A stretch of 64,000 nucleotides of DNA, taken from the NCBI GenBank assembly GCA_030374735.1, contig JASCIV010000013.1, positions 20,510 to 84,509 on the forward strand, in the 5' to 3' direction. The stretch comes from Gracilaria caudata. Its lineage: Eukaryota; Rhodophyta; Florideophyceae; Gracilariales; Gracilariaceae. The notes under the pieces are model-generated. The model searched no databases and was not told the DNA's origin. It was given only the letters and a program-made list of their open reading frames with translations. Position 1 is the first letter of the stretch, and each line of letters opens with the position of its first letter. Of this stretch, positions 9,619-19,024 are shown piece after piece. Both the position numbers and the translations under genes were made by a program.

Positions 9619-11731
9619 CGCAAACTCCGATAAATGCTATAAACAAGGGATGGTTCAGTTCGCAAAGTCGCCGATTAGCAATGAAGAAGGGCATGAATAC
9701 TAGAAAAAAAAAGTGTTGTAGCGATGGTGTTTTGGAGAGTCAAACAGCGTGTTTGTGAACAAGGCGCATTAGAGACGAAGCTGAGATCCGGCAACCCGCA
9801 AGCCGCTCCTACGCTCCAAACGTCTACCTCCGTACAATGGGACCAAGCAGTTCGCGAGGATGGACGTGCGCCACAACGGTGTGAGCGGTGTGAGTCACAC
9901 GGTGTGACACACCCGTTGCGAGTGGATGATTTTGAAATTTTGAATTCAAGGAGTTCATGCCAGTCGGACAGTGTCAAGCACTCCAGAATAACGGAGCTCC
10001 ACCAAGATAACAGCAATGCATTTGCACTGCAAATTTTGCACTATTCTATCGAAGGTAGTATGACGGACGGTACAAAGGTACAGGTACCTGTGGCGTTCTT
10101 TGCACAACGGCACCAAGGTTACGATATTTTTGCCGAGCTATGAAAGAAACGAGGTCACATCGCGGAGTTTGACTTTGTCGCGGGTGTCAAAAGCCACCTC
10201 GTATTAATATTTGATGAGTGCAGACTTGCAGCGCATGGAGATCAACATGATGCGCATGGGTTTTATGATGGAGCAAACTTTACCCAGAAAGCATCTCAGG
10301 GAGGATTCGTTAATAGTTGAGCGGCATCATCATCAATAATTCATGTCTTAAAAAAAACTTGTTTTGTTTTCGTCTTCCTCAGAACTGAGACCCTTCGGGC
10401 CGAAGCATGTACTACATCCATTCTGCAAGGCGAGGCCATAATTATCGGCTGGGCCTCATTTTCGCTCTCAGCTCAAATCGTGAAGGCCAAGCATGGAGAC
10501 GATCATCATGTATGATACAATTCGACATGGAACCTCAGAGCTCGCCCCCGAAGCCATTTCCAAACGTTCATCAAATTTTAGATGGGTTCAACAGGCGCAT
10601 TTGCGAGGATACCAAGGGTAGGTCAATTTTTGAAAACACCCTTCAGTCAAATCGAAGTGCTGAGCCGCCCTGGTCGCAACACGTATAGTAAACCAGTTGA
10701 CCTTGCCCGTCGTACATACTAGTGTCGTAGACATCATTACAAAGGGGCATGAATTTCAAGGGTGAGTTGCAAAGAGCAGACAATTCAATTACCATTTAAC
10801 CTTACATACACCTTGTTCCTGTCCCCTGCTATATTTCTACGCAGAGCAGAGATAAGGGAAGAGCTCCACGTTCCAAACAACCTTTGCGTTCTTTGTCAGA
10901 GAGTGCAAGCCATTTCATCCGAAGCCAGTCTGAAACTCTCTGAGAACCGATGTAACCTTATGCTGATGTTTACAAGTTTCGAGTCGTTCTTCTTCGTCTC
11001 GATGTAGACAAGTTACAACTGCATCCCCAACATAAGCAAGGAGAATAATTTCCATGAGCATCTTGGCAGGAGGAAGTCCAGGGTGGGACACCATTTTTAG
11101 CCTCTGATGTATTGTACAAGATACCATTTCATGACTGTATGCTTAATAGAGATATGTCTCATGTTGTTCTTGACAATTTTCTCTCCGTAAGTGCATCTTT
11201 GCTGCTTTAAAAAGCCAGCCACTGGACACCTCTAGCAGTAAGCCCTTGCATATGCTAACTCGTCTTCCTTCTGAAGAGGAATATTCTCATACCCGCTCAA
11301 AATCAGTACGTGTAGTCAACAATTCTGAGCTTACGGTCCGGTCCTTCTTTTCGCCCAATTGTCCTTCCCAGACTCTTGATTTCACGGCTTAACATTACCT
11401 CGTCGATAACAGCCTTTCGAGGTTTTCTCCGCTCGGGAGCGCCGCTTCAGAAAGGTAACGGTGCCGTTAACATTAAGTTACCACGCGAACCCATGAGTCA
11501 AATTCCCAGTCATTATCGGTACACGAGACTGCAGTGTAAGGCCCATTATTAATCTTACTATGATGCGGTGCCACGACAAACAATTCTGCAAGTCCCATCC
11601 TCGCGAAGTGTTTGAGCACATACATACACACGTAAGATGCTCAGAGTACGGAACGGAACCTAAGGTTACTTATATTGTTATGTATATTTGTTATCAAGCC
11701 CGATGCGGCGTCGAAATGCGATCTACGATAA

Positions 11732-11739
11732 TGACGTCA
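11732..11739. promoter_or_regulatory. CRE-like palindrome TGACGTCA
   Basis: Perfect 8-bp bZIP/CREB-type site 52 bp upstream of the TATA box of the spondin-domain gene. The sequence is seen; the binding factor is inferred. Confidence 0.45.
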
Positions 11740-11790
11740 CGGTGGTGTAACTCTCGAAGTCAATTCATCAAACGGATTGTCTTCAGTCCG

Positions 11791-11797
11791 TATAAAA
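11791..11797 (+). promoter_or_regulatory. TATA box (TATAAAA)
   Basis: TATAAAA stands 114 bp upstream of ATG 11905, a spacing that leaves a 5' UTR of roughly 80 nt. It is one of the few textbook TATA boxes seen in the window and suggests a regulated, inducible gene. Confidence 0.65.
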
Positions 11798-11904
11798 GGA
11801 AGACGGAGAGATGATCGCCATCGTTTCCGTCACCCACATCAGCTCGTGATTCTACAACTGCAATCGTTTCCAAACATCAATTGTCCATCAACCATCAATA
11901 TACC

Positions 11905-12588
11905 ATGCTCTCGAACGTTATCAAAGCTCTACTGACCCTGGCTCTCATCGAAACGGTTTTTGCAACCGGAGCGAAGGCCTCATGCAAGAAAGCGGAGTAC
12001 AAAATTACGTTCCGCAATATGTTAACTCCAGCTGAGTTCGGTGATAAAATCCCTGAGGGTGGTCTCGTTTTCTCCCCCATAACCGGCGCCTCCCACTCGA
12101 ATCGCATTTCACTTCTCACAGTACGCGGATACGCCTCTCCTCAAGTAGAACAAATTGCTGAAACTGGCGATAATGGTCGTCTGGTCAAGTTTGCGGAACA
12201 TCTTCGAGACGCCAAGAAGGGAGTGAAGACCGTCGTTGCAGCCACTGGCCCTACTCTGTCGGGAAACCGTACGACTTTGCGCTTCATGGTTGACTGCAAT
12301 CATCCGTTTGTCACGTTTGTTGGAATGATCGCCCCGTCTCCGGACTGGTTGGTGCTTGTCGCCAACAGAAACTTGTATGAGAAGGGACGTTTCGTCCCTT
12401 CTGTTTGGGGTAAGCTTATTGCTTATGACGCCGGCACTGATGATGGAGGAGATTTCACCAACCCTACAGATGCTAGTCTTGATAAGCCTTCCGAACCACA
12501 GAAAAACATTGCTCCTTTGGTTGAGGACGACACAGACGCATTCGATGGTCGACCTGTGGGTACCTACTTCATCAAAAGAATTCGATGA
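11905..12588 (+). CDS. Secreted spondin-domain protein
   Basis: This 227-aa protein starts at ATG 11905 with a signal peptide (MLSNVIKALLTLALIETVFA, cleavage probably before KASC). The rest matches the spondin N-terminal domain: TFRNMLTPAEFGDKIPEGG, then FSPITGASHSNR, the hallmark MIAPSPDWLVLV and AYDAGTDDGGDFTNPTDAS. In animals this beta-sandwich domain belongs to matrix proteins such as F-spondin; bacteria and algae have stand-alone versions. It is probably extracellular or wall-associated. It sits alone between gene-poor stretches. Confidence 0.85.
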   Translation: MLSNVIKALLTLALIETVFATGAKASCKKAEYKITFRNMLTPAEFGDKIPEGGLVFSPITGASHSNRISLLTVRGYASPQVEQIAETGDNGRLVKFAEHLRDAKKGVKTVVAATGPTLSGNRTTLRFMVDCNHPFVTFVGMIAPSPDWLVLVANRNLYEKGRFVPSVWGKLIAYDAGTDDGGDFTNPTDASLDKPSEPQKNIAPLVEDDTDAFDGRPVGTYFIKRIR

Positions 12589-14104
12589 TTGTCTGTAGTC
12601 ACGGATGGACGGGTTGAATAGTATTGCAAGACTCTAATTGCTCTTAACTATTGACGGGAGAAAGTGACAATCTTTCTTTGGTTTTATTGTGACCCCGTAG
12701 GGTTTGTGAGTAAAGTATGGGCTTTATCCGAATATCAGTCACTTCAGATTCTTCTTCTTTCTCTAATCGACACACTCTGGTTGACAGAGAAGTGCGACAT
12801 GAGTCGAGATGCGAATGGTTCTACGTCAGTCGTCATTGCGAACGATATGCAACCGAAACTCATCGAACTTGGATATCATCACGATCCACGTATTAGCCCA
12901 TATCTCTCTGAGAGACCAACGCCTTCAACCTGCCCTGAAGTGTTCTGAAGCCATTATCAAACTCAAGAGTCTTGAGTCATGACCCTTTCCTACTCCTCTG
13001 GAGCCACCCGCAGCTCCTCCACACGTCTGCGCACCTTCTCTTTTATCATTCTAATCAGAATCATCATGCTGTCCCATAGATTTATCGAAAGGTTTTGATA
13101 TACTGGCTAACACTCAAAATGTTAACGTGTTTGTCAGGTAATTGCCCCATAATTTGGTACGTGAAAGGGAGCTCCCAACATGTGAGTATGCATGTTTCAC
13201 ACTAACATGAGAAGGGAATGATTGTGGTGTTGGAATACTCCTCTGCTTACCTTCTCAGATGTAGAAAAGGCGGAACGACCAAGACTTCGCTTTTTTATGT
13301 ACAACGGCCTCTTACCGAACATCACATTGGCCTGCAGATATCGTGGACGTAGTTTGGGCTACAATTCGAAGCCGACTCCGCTATCGAGACGAGTTCCCGG
13401 AGCCTGCAATGGAACGCAAGAGGACCAGCAAGACAATCAAATATAATCAACACCAATCACTTGCAATCATTTCGAAGAAGAGCTTTAATTATTACAGAGT
13501 TTGTGCATATATGTGCACCTCAAATGCTAGTTAAGGGAACCTGTGCGCACAATCCAAAAGCCACAAGAGCCATTGTCAGAGATAACCGTTTAGTTAGTCC
13601 CAAATAGTAGCCGTACCTTTTGCCGCCCGCGGAACTCAACACATCGTTCAGAGAAGAAACATAAGAGCAAAGAGAAAAGCAGAAACAAAACTTCCGTCAG
13701 TGACAGTTCTTAAAACATCCTCCCTCCCCAATCTCAGGGAGAGATCACAACCCGACAGTCCACCGACGAGACACCGACGGGAGACCTGCAGACGGCCTTA
13801 ATTTTGCAACCTTCAATTGAGAGAAAGGGACCGCACTGGTGAGCTCCATCTGGGGAACGATCTACAACCCAACGCCCAAGGGGCACGCGGGACTGGTGCC
13901 AGGAGCTTTGCAGCCTGAGAACGAAGAGCCAACTCCATTGCTGCAGGAACATTACAACCTGACATATTCACGACCTCGGCCAATGGACAAGCAGGACCGG
14001 CACCAGCTGTTTTGCGACCCAAATGTTACCAAACAAGATTGAGGTAACTCACCGTTTGCAATGAAGGCAACCACCAGTTGACGACTCGGCGACAAGGCCC
14101 TGTC

Positions 14105-14127
14105 CTGTTGTCCAAAATAAAGAAGAA
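14105..14127 (+). repeat. 23-nt sequence shared with 36653-36675
   Basis: The 23 nt here, containing the polyadenylation-like core AAAATAAAG, are identical to 36653-36675. Flanks diverge quickly, so it is a short dispersed repeat or a conserved 3'-end signal. Confidence 0.6.
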
Positions 14128-15254
14128 AGCAGACAAGTCTCTGTCACCCATGACAGAAACGAGAGAGACGGCGGAAGGCTTCGGCGAGGATGGGCGAAAT
14201 GCTTCGGTGTCGATGGAAGACGAACATGTTGAGAGAATGAAACCATACACATGTGGAGATGCGAAATGTCGAGCCCGAAGCAAAGAGAAAGGAGATTGTA
14301 GCGGTGATTGAAGTTGAGAGTGAGGAGGAAGAAACAGGAGAAAGAGTGAGAGAAGAACCTGTATTTATAGTAAACCCGGAGACCTCTTGCGACTTAGGAG
14401 AGTATGGATCTAGAAGTCCAGGAGAGGATTTGTGCACAAGTCCGCGAGAGGATGGGTGTACAAGCCAGTGCAAGTACAATATCGATAAATACACTTACTG
14501 TCGGTATAGGGTGAACGCAAGTGCGCTCAACCTCCAATAGGGACAAACTCGTCGTTAATGAAAACAAGAAGAACGACGACGTCGGTTTGGCCGTCAGCAT
14601 TAAATGCTTTCAATTCAGTGCAGTCGGCGAGAGCAACTGAACCATTTATTGGATCGTTCCGAGGCGCGCCTTGTGTTATGCATGCATTCATTTGCCGCCC
14701 ACTGAGTCAACAAGCGTCTTCAGCTTCTAGATATCAAACATTTTCCAATGAGCATTGCCGAATTTTCTCGAAACGCGAGGACAACAGAAGAGTTTGTCGA
14801 CACTCCTTGAACCGAGTCTTGGTTTAAGAATGATCCTTGGTTTGCACTGCATTTCGAAAGAAGTGTTAACTCTGAAGTTGGTGAATCCAAGACGTTTAGG
14901 CTGAATGTCACACCCCCGGTTCAGGGCGTGTTCGTCGGCGGCTAGCCAAAGCAATAGTAAGTTTGTTTTCTACAGTGTTTGGGGATTTTGTCTCTTGACG
15001 GTCACGGGTGCATAGGGTTCATCGTTCGGTTGCTAAAACCACAGTGTAACAGTGAGCAGAGTCTTGAGGTAACTTTCGACCCTCGATCCACTGTGCCAGA
15101 GATCTACGAGAGGCACGTAATAAGTCTACTCAACAACTCGTGTGCGAGAAATACATGTGGTAGAATACCATTGTACGTTGCTCTTTGATTGTTGAGGAAT
15201 TGTGTCCAGCGGAATGGACTGTGGGTGCTATGCAGCCAAAACAGGAGGCTCAAG

Positions 15255-15294
15255 ATACCAATGATACAGTACAACGGTGCTGTATCATTGGTAT
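15255..15294. repeat. Perfect inverted repeat, 15-bp arms, 10-nt loop
   Basis: ATACCAATGATACAG (15255-15269) and CTGTATCATTGGTAT (15280-15294) are exact reverse complements around a 10-nt loop. Confidence 0.9.
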
Positions 15295-15380
15295 GGACAA
15301 AGGACCCGAAAATGTTGTTTCGGATTTGGTTCGAGAGGGCCCGATAGGAAGGTGGTCTTCTTGGGGAGAGAGGAGTTTGG

Positions 15381-15396
15381 GTGTGTGTGTGTGTGT
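15381..15396. repeat. Microsatellite (GT)8
   Basis: Eight uninterrupted GT units in non-coding sequence. Confidence 0.9.
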
Positions 15397-15622
15397 ACTA
15401 GGAGACTCTTCAGTACAGGACCCCTACCTTGAAGGCGGAATGAAGCTCAATGCGCCGGAGACATATTTGGAATGGTACAAGGCATTCTCTCTTGATCACC
15501 ATGTTGTAGACGACATCATCTGTTCGGCTCTCGGAAAGCTCTTGTTCAACAGAAATGATGGACAATAGCACTTGTTGACCTCTTTTACGTCATATTCTGC
15601 GTGATGACGAGGTGGAATCTCA

Positions 15623-15640
15623 AGAGAGAGAGAGAGAGAG
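15623..15640. repeat. Microsatellite (AG)9
   Basis: Nine AG units about 80 bp before the dispersed repeat copy. Confidence 0.9.
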
Positions 15641-15715
15641 TCGAAAACGCACAGGAAGCGGTTGCGATATGGTAAAGCCTTGTGTTTTTTCGGTGCGTGT
15701 TGCTTCAAAGCGTGT

Positions 15716-16084
15716 ACCACATGGAGTATAATTCAGGCAAAAGTTCCGTCGTACACCACGCGTCAAAGTCGCATATTCCCGTCGTCCGCTCAGGATCGCA
15801 AATGGTGTCATCAAAAGAGCGACATTTTTGTCGGAGTCTACAGGAACGAGACAGGAGCTGGAGCTGGACCACAACATGCCAACAGCAGCTTGATTTCTTT
15901 TTGTGGTCACACACGCCCACGCTAGCCTACTATGGTACACTACACCGGGTATGTAGCGCAGTTGGCACTTTTCCTGCTCTAGCACTCCATGAGACAACGA
16001 AAAAGTCATATGTCGTTTATCACAGACGGAATCGGCCATATCTTCCCCGATCTGTGCGCCGCACTTATTACCTAACATGATTCT
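15716..16084 (+). repeat. Dispersed repeat, copy A (inverted relative to 23346-23636)
   Basis: Aligned with the reverse complement of 23346-23636 it shares, in order, AGTATAATTCAGG (AGTATGATTCAGG in B), the identical 19-mer CCGTCGTACACCACGCGTC (15746-15764), ATCAAAAGAGCGACATTTTT-like sequence, GGAACGAGACAG, CAGACGGAA and an end near TTACCTAACATGA. The copies differ by many substitutions and indels. Translated minus-strand peptides share FDAWCTT, which hints at an old coding element. It is probably a decayed transposon or a non-autonomous element. Confidence 0.75.
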
Positions 16085-16455
16085 AACCACAACAACCACT
16101 GAGCTGCTCTGCTCTGTGCCTCACACTCATCACGGATGGTACCATCGACGGATCCCAACTTACGAAAGCGTTAGCTTGTCATTTGTCGTAGACAGCATTG
16201 CTTTCCACTACTTCCCATGCTCCGACCGATTGGTGCGGGAATATACAATGAAGATTGCATCTTGTCAGCGTGCAGCACAAGCTCCACCAAAACACCATCG
16301 AGACATTACTGCCCAATCACGTGCCCAAAAGCTCACCATGAGCGTCGCACGACCCACATGCACTCATTCCAGTGACAAAAGGGCAACGCGCACAAACACG
16401 CGAGTGATCGAGAACCCTATAAACTCTCGAGACTTTCACAAACGAAGGCAACTCA

Positions 16456-18768
16456 CTATCGCCGCCCGCGTATAGTTCCGCTCTCGCCTCTGGTGTGCGA
16501 ACGAACCGAGTTCATTCGCAACGAAGCATTCTCCTCCGCCGAATTAAATGGCCAAATGCTCCATTGCGGTCGAGTGCCCATTCCATTATTCCTCTCGCGT
16601 TCGGCAAACCGCTTCGCCCCATACAAGATATCCGCCCCGTTCTCCGCGGCATGCTTTGCGTACGCGCGCTGGAATACGCGAGATGCTAGGTCAGGAAACT
16701 CGCTCTCCTCAAGCACGTCCGCGTCATCGATTGTATCCACACTATTCGTCACGGTGGAAGACTCACGCACATCACTCTTTCGAACTGGAAGCCCCGCAAT
16801 GCTAGTACTAAACGTGTCCGACTCGGGCTCCCGCATATCACTAATCGTGCGCAGCGCATCGTCCAACTCCGAAGTCTGTCTGGACTGAGCGAATTGCATA
16901 TCAGCCGCCTCAAAGCTGTCCGATTCCGATGCCGATAGCGAGAATGACCCATTACTAGTAAGATCGCTACCATCCTCGCTATCCTCATCCGTATCAAAGC
17001 TATTTGAGGGGCTAGACAAGAAGCGCGGTTTGAACGAAGGCCACGCCGGCATGCTAGATGGTCCGTCATCCGGAAAGCCGTTCAGCGATGGCTGTAGATC
17101 TGATGCACGACGAGTAGGAGCAACCGCAGACGACTCGATATTCGATTGAAGCGATATATCGTCATCGATCTGACTGAACGGCTGTGCTCGGTGACGCGCC
17201 AGCAGATCGGCCAACGGCTCCTGACTGGGCTCAATCGGCGCAAGACGAGTGGACTTTCTAGTGCGCTTCGCCGAGCGCGTAGGCACATCCAGACTGGCCA
17301 ATCGTCGCACGTCGAAGTCCGATGCCACGCGACGCGTAGTAGAAGTGCGTCGTCTGAGCAGGTGCGCGCTGCTCAAGGTACGCGGCGCTGGTATTTCCAC
17401 GACGGGCGTCGCGGCCGGTTCCGCTTCCACGAGCGCGAGCGCGTCCAACAGATCGCGCACAGCGGGCGCGGCGGCAGCATGCGCCGAGTGCAAGGCGAGT
17501 CGTGCCTGCAACATCTTGGTGAGCGCATCCAAGTCAATCTGCGACGAACGCAGATCGGCGGGGGAGAGCAAGATGAACACGTTGGAGGCGGCGGCGACAA
17601 TATTGGGCTGACGCGCATGTTTGACCAACACGAGCAACACGAGCTGCGGCAAATTAGCCGCCACGACGGCGGCGCGGTTACGATCGTAACAATGAATGAG
17701 CTGCTTTAAAGCAACGAGGGTGGGATGCATGACGGCTATGATGGCGGTATGTGGACGAGCAGCCTCCGAAAGAGAGCGCGCTGCTTGCGCGGTATGGGCG
17801 TGTTTAGCGACCTGTACATTGCCGGAAAGCAACTTAGCCAACAACGAAAGCGCGGGCGGCAGGGCAGGGGGCGGGAGACGAGGAAGCACGTGCACGAGGG
17901 GGGCAACCAAAGCAGAGGGCGAGGTCAAATGAGTGGGCAGCGCACACAGGATCTGAACAGTAGGCACCAACTCCGGCTCCTTGGCATGACGCAAGGACGC
18001 AATGAGCTGCGGCAACAGCAGGTTATACGGCAGCTCCGGCAGCGAAGCAGACGGCCTCAACAGCGCGGCAAAGTAACGCAACACATGTGCACGGCATTCG
18101 TTGAGCTGCAACGCGCGCACCAGCAAATGAGACATCCTCAGCTCATTCAACGTAGCCCTCAACAGCACGTGTTGCGCCGACAACAACGCCACCAGGAAGT
18201 GTGCCGCGCCGATCACCAACGGCGGCCTACCGGTATGCACGGCCCTCAACAGAGCCGCATGCAACGCGCCCAACAAAGCGCGATCGCACAACGCTCGACA
18301 GCTCGCAAACGACGGCATCTCCGCCAACGTGGCGAGAGCGCGCAGCGCCGCGGCCGCGGCCGCATCCTCCTCGCCCACGCTCGCAGTAAGTAAAGGCGCC
18401 CTCAACAACGGCAGTGCCAACTGCGCCAACGCCCTGGGCACACCACCCGCCACCGTGGCGCGCGGCGCGCGCAATAAATCAGCCAACACATGCAGCGCAT
18501 CTGCGGCGTAGGCGTGCAGCGTAGCGGCGCGTAGCAACGCCGGCGCCAGTTGCATGCGTAGTAGCGGCGCGCGCGCGGCTGGACGCAGTGTGACGACGGC
18601 GCGGAGCGCGCGGAGCGCGGGACGCAGCTGCGTGTAGGGCGGTGCGAGGGAGGAGCGTAGCGAGACGGCCAGCAGCGATAGACGGGCTTGACAGGGGGTG
18701 GCGTCTCGACGCGCGGCGAGCAGCTCGAGCGCGGCGGCGGTGAGCTCGGCGTCGGGCGCGGACGCCAT
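16456..18768 (-). CDS. Helical-repeat (ARM/HEAT-like) protein, unrecognised family
   Basis: This 770-aa single-exon protein begins at ATG 18768. Residues 1-450 or so are almost all alpha-helical, Leu/Ala-rich units of about 40 residues, as in ARM/HEAT solenoids. The C-terminal 300 residues are polar, Ser/Asp/Arg-rich and probably disordered, with basic patches (RRRTSTTRR, RSAKRTRKSTR) that may act as nuclear localisation signals. The first half of the gene is much more GC-rich than the second, which partly explains the Ala/Arg/Leu bias. I cannot name the family; a scaffold role is a guess. Confidence 0.7.
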   Translation of the reverse strand: MASAPDAELTAAALELLAARRDATPCQARLSLLAVSLRSSLAPPYTQLRPALRALRAVVTLRPAARAPLLRMQLAPALLRAATLHAYAADALHVLADLLRAPRATVAGGVPRALAQLALPLLRAPLLTASVGEEDAAAAAALRALATLAEMPSFASCRALCDRALLGALHAALLRAVHTGRPPLVIGAAHFLVALLSAQHVLLRATLNELRMSHLLVRALQLNECRAHVLRYFAALLRPSASLPELPYNLLLPQLIASLRHAKEPELVPTVQILCALPTHLTSPSALVAPLVHVLPRLPPPALPPALSLLAKLLSGNVQVAKHAHTAQAARSLSEAARPHTAIIAVMHPTLVALKQLIHCYDRNRAAVVAANLPQLVLLVLVKHARQPNIVAAASNVFILLSPADLRSSQIDLDALTKMLQARLALHSAHAAAAPAVRDLLDALALVEAEPAATPVVEIPAPRTLSSAHLLRRRTSTTRRVASDFDVRRLASLDVPTRSAKRTRKSTRLAPIEPSQEPLADLLARHRAQPFSQIDDDISLQSNIESSAVAPTRRASDLQPSLNGFPDDGPSSMPAWPSFKPRFLSSPSNSFDTDEDSEDGSDLTSNGSFSLSASESDSFEAADMQFAQSRQTSELDDALRTISDMREPESDTFSTSIAGLPVRKSDVRESSTVTNSVDTIDDADVLEESEFPDLASRVFQRAYAKHAAENGADILYGAKRFAERERNNGMGTRPQWSIWPFNSAEENASLRMNSVRSHTRGESGTIRGRR

Positions 18769-19024
18769 GGCACGGGGCGGTGGGCGCGACGGCGGCGGGG
18801 GTCGTGTCGGAGGGCCGCGTGTCGGGGGGACGCGTGTCGGGGGTCGCGACGGTGAGACCGTGAGAGGGGCGCGCGCAGTGTCTGCGAAGGTAGCGTTTCG
18901 GCGCGCCGTTTACGCGGGGCGCGTATCGTACACTGCGATACAAATGTGCGAACGTACAAAGATACGTCAGGTGCACGATCACAAGTCGCGAGGCCGACGC
19001 AAAATTCAAACTCTCGCGCGTCTG

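Larger units (their letters stand above)
9619..11904. other. Long spacer upstream of the spondin gene
   Basis: No recognisable gene. One ATG-started frame, 9724-10143 (+, 139 aa), has no domain I recognise and is probably chance. It contains an imperfect fold-back at about 9875-9917 built on GTGTGA/TCACAC units and one copy of a recurrent motif (TACAAAGGTAC at 10071-10081). The last 200 bp carry the spondin promoter. Confidence 0.5.
12589..16455. other. Gene-poor region with repeats and decayed frames
   Basis: About 3.9 kb with no intact gene. It holds a GT run (15381-15396), an AG run (15623-15640), a fold-back (15255-15294) and a dispersed repeat (about 15716-16084). Frames around 14078-14540 and 14749-14946 look weakly protein-like but are broken by stops and match nothing I recognise. 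The segment 14105-14127 is shared with 36653-36675. A decayed mobile element is possible. Confidence 0.5.

Noticed and set aside
15185..15568. 127-aa plus-strand frame
   Set aside because: Starts with TTG, spans a palindrome and a GT microsatellite, and has no family resemblance.
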